DNA from: Rhodoferax mekongensis
GTDB lineage: Bacteria; Pseudomonadota; Gammaproteobacteria; Burkholderiales; Burkholderiaceae_C
Reading direction: 5' to 3'
Assembly: GCF_032191775.1 (NCBI RefSeq)
Contig: NZ_CP132507.1
Coordinates: forward strand, 769,001-833,000
Length of the DNA: 64,000 bases
The translations under genes were made by a program, and so were the position numbers. The notes under the pieces are model-generated. The model was not told the DNA's origin. It saw only the letters and a list, made by a program, of their open reading frames with translations, and made no database searches. Shown piece after piece: positions 58,079 through 64,000 of this stretch. Within the stretch, counting starts at the first letter, position 1, and every line of letters begins with the position of its first letter.

Positions 58079-59032
58079 ATGGAATTCTTCAAAATCCGCC
58101 GTGACATTCCGTTTATGCGGAATGCTTTGATCTTCAATCTGGTCTCGTTCGTCACCTTTGTGGCGGCCGTGTTTTTCCTGTTTTCGCGCGGGTTGCATTT
58201 GTCGGTGGAGTTCACCGGCGGCACCTTGATGGAAGTCAGTTATTCCCAGCCGGCTAATCTGGACAACATTCGGAGCACCGTAGCGAGCTTGGGCATCAAT
58301 GACGTCCAGGTTCAGAATTTCGGTACTGCACAGGATGTGTTGATCCGCATGCCGGTGCAAAAGGGCAGCACTTCTGGCCAGCAAAGCGACAAGGTGTTGT
58401 CCGCCCTGAAAGCGTCAGATGCCAGCGCGACCTTGCGCCGCACGGAATTTGTGGGCCCCCAAGTGGGTGATGAACTCGCGGCTGACGGCTTGAAGGCTCT
58501 GGCCTTTGTAGTGGTGGGCATCATGATCTACCTTGCCATCCGGTTCGAGTGGAAGTTTGCGGTGGCAGCCATCATCGCCAACTTGCATGATGTGATCATC
58601 ATTCTTGGCTTCTTTGCGTTCTTTCAGTGGGAATTTTCCTTGCCTGTATTGGCGGCCGTATTGGCGGTCCTTGGTTATTCCGTGAACGAATCGGTAGTGA
58701 TCTTTGACCGTATCCGCGAGAACTTCCGTCGCTACCGGAAAATGAACACGGAACAGATCATCGATAACGCCATCACTTCAACCATCAGCCGCACGATCAT
58801 TACCCACGGCTCCACGCAATTGATGGTGCTTTCTATGCTGGTATTCGGCGGTGCCACCTTGCATTACTTCGCCTTGGCATTGACTATCGGGATTTTGTTC
58901 GGCATTTATTCCTCGGTCTTCGTTGCGGCAGCTATTGCGATGTGGCTGGGTATTCAACGCGAAGACCTGGTAAAGGGAGGCGTTAAAAAGGATGCTGACC
59001 CCAACGATCCTAATGCGGGTGCTACTGTCTAA
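58079..59032 (+). CDS. secF: Protein translocase subunit SecF
   Basis: A 317-aa partner of SecD with six membrane helices. Typical motifs are LSVEFTGGTLMEV in the periplasmic part and GYSVNESVVIFDRIRENFR in the helical part. The DUF1631 gene starts 18 bp later and is probably in the same transcript. Confidence 0.97.
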   Translation: MEFFKIRRDIPFMRNALIFNLVSFVTFVAAVFFLFSRGLHLSVEFTGGTLMEVSYSQPANLDNIRSTVASLGINDVQVQNFGTAQDVLIRMPVQKGSTSGQQSDKVLSALKASDASATLRRTEFVGPQVGDELAADGLKALAFVVVGIMIYLAIRFEWKFAVAAIIANLHDVIIILGFFAFFQWEFSLPVLAAVLAVLGYSVNESVVIFDRIRENFRRYRKMNTEQIIDNAITSTISRTIITHGSTQLMVLSMLVFGGATLHYFALALTIGILFGIYSSVFVAAAIAMWLGIQREDLVKGGVKKDADPNDPNAGATV

Positions 59033-59050
59033 AGGCAACTGAACACGACG

Positions 59051-61696
59051 ATGGCTACCGGTCCCACGCTCTCCCCCCGTTTGCAGCTTACGCGCGCACT
59101 GCGTGAGCGATTTCTTGCTGAGGCCGGCAAGGCACTGCTGGAGATCAGTGGGGCAGTCCAGGAGCGTTTGACCGCGCTGATGGATGAGCTGACCAATGCC
59201 CGTGAGTCTCAGTTGCGCCGGGATATCTGGATGGCCTACAAGCAAAGTCGGCCGGTATGGATTGACGGAACCACCAAGGTCTGGCGTGAGTGCCTGGAGC
59301 CGCCCAAGCAGAAGAAGGCAACGGGCTTGGAGTCTGCAGGTTTGGAGCTGGTAGGCACCGAAGTGGTGGAGAACAAGATTCTCGCCTCACGCATGGTGTT
59401 GGCGGTGAACGAAAAAGTATTGCCCCAGTTGGATGACTTGCGCATCCGCATCAAGTACCTTGAGGGGACGGAGGATCTGGAAGGGCATGATCTATTGCGG
59501 CCCGAAGTTCTGGTCCTGCTGCTCGTCGAACAGTGGGCGAAATCCGGGATGCCCGGAGAGTCGTGGCCAATGGTCACCGAAGTGGTCCAGCGCCTTCTGA
59601 TTGAGCGCTTGATCGTGGCCTACAAAAATGCCAACGATTTGCTGATCAGCAAAGGTGTGATGCCGACCATTGAGTTGAAGGACCGCGTCAAGTCACCCAC
59701 CAAGTCTGCATTGCCGCGACCGCGTGCCCCGGTAACCGGTGTCGACGCCCCCCCTCCAGAACATGGCTCCAGTGGCTATGGGGACATGGGCTATGGCGAT
59801 GCGGGATATCCGCAAGGCCAGTTCGCCCAAGGCCAATACCCCCAGCAGGGTGGTGGCTACGGAGCGACCGGGTTCGCCTCTCCAACTGGACGCGCAGGTT
59901 TGCGGCAGGGTTATGCGGCGCCTCAAGGGGGCGGTGCAGCTTCAGGGCATGGTGGTGTTGAGCAAGTGAATTCGGCTCCACGCTCTGGCGGAGGCTTTTT
60001 CAGTGGTCGCTTGGGTTGGGGTGGTACTTCGTCAAGTAGTGCTACGGCAGGTGGCATGGCGAGTGGACCTGCATCCGGGCCACAAGGAGTCAGTACTTCG
60101 ACCCCCACGCCCTTCTGGCGCCAGTCGTCCGGTGCGAGTAGCACCCCCGGGCAGGCCTATGGAGCCGCTGAAGAGACTCGTATGCTGACTGCTACAACGC
60201 CTTTGGCACGTGCGAGGAGTCGAGCGCAAGGTGTCATCGGACAAATCCGTAAATTGTTTGTAGCACATGGCGGTGGCGACTTTGTGGGCACCGAACATTA
60301 CGCGCCGTCTCCAGCCTTGGCGGCTGCCATGGCTTATCAGCCGGCTGGTGGGGCAGGGTACGCCGCTGGTGGCACGATGTACGAAGATTACAGTCCTGCG
60401 GGCGTTGCGAAAGTTGCAGGCGACTTGCGTGAGAAGTCTGCCGAACTGAAGAAAAAAGCAGAAACCAAAGGGGAGAAAGCGACCATTGAGATAGTGGCGC
60501 TCATGTTTCAGGCCATTCTCGCGGAGGAGCGCATTCCGCCCGGAATTCGCGTCTGGTTTGCCCGTTTGCAGATGCCGGTTCTGCGCGTGGCCTTGGAGGA
60601 CCCTGACTTTTTTGGTACGGCAACCCACCCGGCCCGTATGCTGATTGATCGGATGGGTTCCTGCGTTATGGGTTTTGATGCTGCAGGCGTTCATGGAAGT
60701 GCCATGGAAGCCGAGATCAAGCGTATTGTTCAGGTGATCGAACAGTATCCGGAGACGGGCAAAAAGGTCTACCAGATCGTTTTTGACGAGTTTCAGAAAT
60801 TTTTGTCCAAGTTCCTGACAGAAAAGGGTCCCGCACAAAAGGTGGTCGGAGTTGCTCAGCAAGTCGAACAGAAGGAAACGCTGGCAATCCAATACACGAT
60901 CGAGATGCGGAACATGCTCAAGGACATGCCTGTCCGTGACGAGATCCGTGACTTCCTATTCAAGGTGTGGGCCGAGGTTCTGGCTGTGGCCGCAGTCCGC
61001 AAAGGCCCGCAACATGCGGACACGCTGGTGCTAAAAAAGTCAGCCACGGATCTTGTATGGGCGGCCAGTGCCAAGCCCAACCGTGCAGACCGGGCCAAAG
61101 TGATTCAAGATTTGCCAAATTTGTTGCTCCGTTTGCGTTCCGGAATGACCTTGCTGGCCATGGCTCCGTCTGAGCAAGAAGCCCACGTGAAGCGGATCAG
61201 TGATACCTTGGCGGATGCTTTCATGTCGAAGACACAGGCTATTCCGCAAGCGAAAATTGATGCCATGGCCCAGCGTCTTGGCAACCTGGAAGACTTCGTG
61301 TCTGAGGACGGCATGGGAGACCTACCGCTGGACGCCGAAAGTATCGAAATGATGTTGGGTATCGATGCATCGGCAATCGAGGTGGTGGCCAATGGTGGCT
61401 CCAAACCAACCGCAGCCATGATGGCTTGGGCCCAAGAACTCCAGCTCGGAACTTGGTACACACTGGACCATAACAACCAGATTACCCAGGTGCAATTTGC
61501 TTGGCGTAGCGATCGCAAACACCTCAACCTGTTTGCCTCGACCTCGGGAAAAAGTTTCCTGATTCAGGGTGGGCGTTTGGCGGCTTATTTGCAAGCCGGC
61601 CTCCTTTTGCCCCAAGAAGAAGAGGCACTCACCGTACGCGCTACGCGCGATGCGTTGGCCAAGCTCGAGGCCAATCCCGAGCGTTTGCTTACCTGA
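59051..61696 (+). CDS. DUF1631 family protein
   Basis: An 881-aa soluble protein. A conserved helical N-terminal part (about 1-215) and C-terminal part (about 430-880) flank a low-complexity linker of about 200 residues rich in Gly, Pro, Gln, Ser and Tyr (for example PQGQFAQGQYPQQGGGYG). The family is common in gammaproteobacteria and betaproteobacteria, is sometimes annotated as a thymidine phosphorylase-like protein without good reason, and lacks a known function. It is placed right behind secF. Confidence 0.9.
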   Translation: MATGPTLSPRLQLTRALRERFLAEAGKALLEISGAVQERLTALMDELTNARESQLRRDIWMAYKQSRPVWIDGTTKVWRECLEPPKQKKATGLESAGLELVGTEVVENKILASRMVLAVNEKVLPQLDDLRIRIKYLEGTEDLEGHDLLRPEVLVLLLVEQWAKSGMPGESWPMVTEVVQRLLIERLIVAYKNANDLLISKGVMPTIELKDRVKSPTKSALPRPRAPVTGVDAPPPEHGSSGYGDMGYGDAGYPQGQFAQGQYPQQGGGYGATGFASPTGRAGLRQGYAAPQGGGAASGHGGVEQVNSAPRSGGGFFSGRLGWGGTSSSSATAGGMASGPASGPQGVSTSTPTPFWRQSSGASSTPGQAYGAAEETRMLTATTPLARARSRAQGVIGQIRKLFVAHGGGDFVGTEHYAPSPALAAAMAYQPAGGAGYAAGGTMYEDYSPAGVAKVAGDLREKSAELKKKAETKGEKATIEIVALMFQAILAEERIPPGIRVWFARLQMPVLRVALEDPDFFGTATHPARMLIDRMGSCVMGFDAAGVHGSAMEAEIKRIVQVIEQYPETGKKVYQIVFDEFQKFLSKFLTEKGPAQKVVGVAQQVEQKETLAIQYTIEMRNMLKDMPVRDEIRDFLFKVWAEVLAVAAVRKGPQHADTLVLKKSATDLVWAASAKPNRADRAKVIQDLPNLLLRLRSGMTLLAMAPSEQEAHVKRISDTLADAFMSKTQAIPQAKIDAMAQRLGNLEDFVSEDGMGDLPLDAESIEMMLGIDASAIEVVANGGSKPTAAMMAWAQELQLGTWYTLDHNNQITQVQFAWRSDRKHLNLFASTSGKSFLIQGGRLAAYLQAGLLLPQEEEALTVRATRDALAKLEANPERLLT

Positions 61697-61717
61697 GGAT
61701 CTTTTTCCGTTCGGCGT

Positions 61718-62215
61718 TTAGTGCACGATTCGGATTTCGTGGTCGTTGCAGAGCTCATCCAGTACCAAGGCGTCGGGTTCCTGCCCGAATGTCCAGAACA
61801 CCATGAGGATGATGATCTTCAAGTCATCCAAGCTGATCGGGGCGCTGGTAATAGCCATGCTGCGGTCCATCACTACTTCCCGGATGTGCGCCGGCAAGAT
61901 ACCCGCACTCTCCATAAAGCTCAAATATCCCAAACACACGGGACCCAGCTGGTTCTGCTCTTGCACTGAATACACCCGGGCACTGCGGCTGGATGGAAGG
62001 TGCAGCCAGGTGCTGTGCAGCACCGTAGGCGAATCGGTTACAGCGGGTCGGGCAAATCTTGCCGCACTGCCCAGACCCGACAACCAGTCGAGGGCTTCAG
62101 AGATTTCATCCTCGTCAAAGCCTACCGCATTGAGTTTTCGTTGCAGGTGAGCCGGCTCCGGGCAACCGTCTTCTGCGTAATAGTTTTCGTAAACAAAGGC
62201 GAGGACTTCGAACAT
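61718..62215 (-). CDS. smg: Smg family protein (DUF494)
   Basis: A 165-aa soluble protein beginning MFEVLAFVYENYY, with AVGFDEDEISEALDWLSGL, both typical of Smg. The gene regularly lies beside dprA in proteobacteria, as here (90 bp downstream of dprA). Function is unsettled. ATG 62215 is used; TTG 62224 would add three residues. Confidence 0.94.
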   Translation of the reverse strand: MFEVLAFVYENYYAEDGCPEPAHLQRKLNAVGFDEDEISEALDWLSGLGSAARFARPAVTDSPTVLHSTWLHLPSSRSARVYSVQEQNQLGPVCLGYLSFMESAGILPAHIREVVMDRSMAITSAPISLDDLKIIILMVFWTFGQEPDALVLDELCNDHEIRIVH

Positions 62216-62304
62216 GGAAGCCAATATATCCCAGAAAAACCGCGCGGGATGAGCAGGTCTGAACTGCCCGTCTTTTCTCCGGATCAGTGAGGGCTGGGCC
62301 CGAT

Positions 62305-63483
62305 TTAGGCTGTTCCGAGACGCTGGAACTTGCTACCGGGCAACCGCGCCACAAAACCGGATAGCTCGAGACCCATCAAGAGAGCTTGCAGTGTAGCGGT
62401 ATCCATTCCGCTGCGGTTTTGAAGTACGTCAAGGCTGGTAGGTTCGAACCCCAAAGCATCCAGCAAACCGTTCTCTAAGGAAGAGAGGGAAGTCGCGGCA
62501 GATGGGCTGACTTCGCCGGTACCATGGGTTGTGGTCGACGTAGCCCGCGCATCAGTCATCAAATTCAGTTCATCCAGGATGTCTTGCGCAGATTCCACCA
62601 ATTTTGCGCCTTGCTTGATCAGCGCATGGCAACCCCGTGCTTGGGTGGAATGGATGGATCCCGGAATGGCGAATACTTCTTTACCCTGTTCGACGGCCAT
62701 GCGAGCCGTGATCAATGAACCGGATTTCAAGGCTGCCTCGACGACCAAAGTACCCTTGCAGAGGCCGGAAATAATGCGGTTGCGTTTGGGGAAGTTGGCC
62801 GATAAGGGTGGGGTTCCCAGCGGATACTCGCTCAGAAGAACTCCGCGTGCGGCAATCCGATGGGCCAAGTCCAGTTGGGCTTTGGGGTAGACCCGGTCCA
62901 ATCCTGTGCCCACCACTGCAATGGTGGCGAGCTCATCCTTGAAGCTGCCCTCTAATGCGCCTTCGTGGGCAGCACCATCGATACCTAATGCCAAGCCTGA
63001 CACCACAGTCAACCCGGCTTGTCCAAGGGCTGCGCTGAACTGTCTGGCGTTCTGAATGCCCTGTGGCGTGGGGTTTCGGCTGCCCACGACCGCAACGCCT
63101 CGATGTGCACACCGTGCGAAACCGGAAGCCAGGTCCTGTACCTGCCCCATTGCATACAGCATCAGGGGCGGATCTTCGGTGTCAAGCAGCGCGAGTGGGT
63201 AGTCGTTATCGCCCAAAGTCAACACGCGCCGCTGATCGGGAGCTGCCTGTAGCCAATGCCGGGTAAGGTCAACCAGCTCATCGAGGCCCTGCGGTACTTG
63301 TAAAAGGGCCTCAGCCTGCCGCTCAGTGACACAAACCCGGAGTTCAGACTCCGTGGCCTCAAAGATGGAGTTCGGGAGTCCGAAATGCTGAAGCAGACTG
63401 CGGGCGGTGACGTTACCGACGCCGCTGGTCAACTCAAGGCGCAGCCAGCTGCGCAGCTCCTCCGCATCCATGCCGGGGCGCAT
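62305..63483 (-). CDS. dprA: DNA-processing protein DprA
   Basis: A 392-aa cytoplasmic protein that protects incoming single-stranded DNA and loads RecA during natural transformation. It has an N-terminal helical domain, the Rossmann-like core with VVGSRNPTPQG and ALGIDGAAHEGAL plus FPKRNRIISGL, and a C-terminal winged helix (about 325-390). Start ATG 63483 or 63471; the second has a better-spaced AGGA. The type IV pilin genes at the other end of the window could supply the uptake machinery, but the link is only suggestive. Confidence 0.96.
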   Translation of the reverse strand: MRPGMDAEELRSWLRLELTSGVGNVTARSLLQHFGLPNSIFEATESELRVCVTERQAEALLQVPQGLDELVDLTRHWLQAAPDQRRVLTLGDNDYPLALLDTEDPPLMLYAMGQVQDLASGFARCAHRGVAVVGSRNPTPQGIQNARQFSAALGQAGLTVVSGLALGIDGAAHEGALEGSFKDELATIAVVGTGLDRVYPKAQLDLAHRIAARGVLLSEYPLGTPPLSANFPKRNRIISGLCKGTLVVEAALKSGSLITARMAVEQGKEVFAIPGSIHSTQARGCHALIKQGAKLVESAQDILDELNLMTDARATSTTTHGTGEVSPSAATSLSSLENGLLDALGFEPTSLDVLQNRSGMDTATLQALLMGLELSGFVARLPGSKFQRLGTA

Positions 63484-63495
63484 CCTGCTGGAAGT

Positions 63496-64000
63496 TCAGC
63501 GGGGATTGATCAGGCGGTCACCCACGCGCACGCCATCGATGATTTCGAGGATCAGTGCATAAGACACGCGCTCATAGGTACTGAAAACCATGAGCAGCCC
63601 GTTGCGCTCGTCAGGCAACTTCATCAGCGGTTTGGTCGGGTCTGACTTGTCCACGATACGGGCACCATCTTTCTGGATTGCAAGTACATGCCCGCTTTCA
63701 ATGCCATCCCGCTTACCCAGATTGATCGCAACGACCTGATTTTGGGATGCATTGACGATGGACGTGCTGCCATACACAGACACGATGCGACCTGCGATCC
63801 GGCCCTCGGGCGCACGGGGCGTGTAGCTTGCAAACTGTTTGGGGGGCTCAGGCAACAGCCGGTCACCCACACGCATCTCTTCCTTGGCAGAAATGATGTC
63901 GATGGTGGCGGGAACGACGGCACTGAGGGTGCTGCCCTCCGGCCCGTTCACATCAGTAGTGCTTTCGCCTCGGGCCAAAGTCGCCTTGCCCACGTACTGG
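63496..64000 (-). CDS. LysM-type peptidoglycan-binding protein, 3' part only
   Basis: The C-terminal 167 residues or so of a gene that runs past the window edge: reading continues upstream of GTG 63993 through codons for Gln and Tyr without a start. The visible part (MRVGDRLLPEPP, GRIVSVYGSTSIVNASQNQVVAINLGKRDGIESGHVL, then VGDRLINP) matches the C-terminal region of exported LysM proteins encoded just upstream of dprA in betaproteobacteria. The LysM repeat itself is outside the window. Confidence 0.8.
   Translation of the reverse strand, partial: QYVGKATLARGESTTDVNGPEGSTLSAVVPATIDIISAKEEMRVGDRLLPEPPKQFASYTPRAPEGRIAGRIVSVYGSTSIVNASQNQVVAINLGKRDGIESGHVLAIQKDGARIVDKSDPTKPLMKLPDERNGLLMVFSTYERVSYALILEIIDGVRVGDRLINPR

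Noticed and set aside
1..64000. tRNA, rRNA, CRISPR arrays, insertion sequences or integrases
   Set aside because: I looked through the gaps between genes and found no cloverleaf-like sequence, regular repeat-spacer array or transposase frame. The longest gap is about 295 bp and is filled by the riboswitch leader.

Overview
The window looks like a chromosomal segment of a Gram-negative betaproteobacterium of the order Burkholderiales, most likely a Comamonadaceae member close to Rhodoferax. The grounds are gene content and order (yajC-secD-secF next to a DUF1631 gene, a LysM gene-dprA-smg block, a bifunctional RhaD and IorAB-fusion set, Lrp/AsnC, YhdP, GlnE), the high-GC codon use of most genes, and short dispersed intergenic repeats of a type I associate with that family. 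No tRNA, rRNA, CRISPR array, transposase or phage was seen. The assignment is by recognition; no database search was possible.

Region 1 (193-14627, plus strand). A tight signalling operon encodes a CHASE2 Ser/Thr kinase, a PP2C phosphatase, a two-FHA protein, a CHASE2 adenylate cyclase, a class-II-PDE-like metallo-hydrolase and a GAF-containing PilB/GspE-type ATPase. It runs into a sigma-54-promoted type IV pilin gene, a PglL-type O-oligosaccharyltransferase, a TfpX/TfpZ pilin accessory protein and a BepA-like protease. This is the most interesting part: protein phosphorylation and cAMP making and breaking are placed together with a pilus/secretion motor and its pilin. The oligosaccharyltransferase gene is visibly AT-richer than its surroundings.

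Region 2 (14598-19506). Mixed housekeeping: a small holin-family membrane protein, terC under a recognisable yybP-ykoY (Mn2+) riboswitch, a DUF3717/DUF1289 zinc protein, yaeQ, purB, a glutathione S-transferase and a small zinc-ribbon protein.

Region 3 (19538-27750). A minus-strand operon of eight genes joined mostly by 4-nt stop/start overlaps: FAD oxidoreductase, DUF1365, a Cfa-type methyltransferase, a chalcone-isomerase-like protein, an MFS carrier, a DUF3833 lipoprotein, an SDR and an NTF2-like protein. A diiron acyl-ACP-desaturase-like gene is divergent from it across a 226-bp control region with a perfect palindrome. I infer a membrane fatty-acid modification system.

Region 4 (27733-40575). 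A degenerate HD-GYP protein, rfaE2, glnE, yhdP, a nitrilase-family amidase, a 43-aa membrane protein whose start codon overlaps that of mltA on the other strand, cheV, and a LysR regulator.

Region 5 (40764-50769). A complete L-rhamnose system: RhaD aldolase/dehydrogenase, isomerase, four-part ABC importer, mutarotase and kinase. The only regulator nearby is the divergent LysR protein. Strong RNA hairpins flank the gene for the binding protein.

Region 6 (50788-64000). An exported protein and an Lrp/AsnC regulator are divergent from a fused indolepyruvate:ferredoxin oxidoreductase. They are followed by yajC-secD-secF and a DUF1631 gene, then smg, dprA and the 3' part of a LysM gene on the minus strand.
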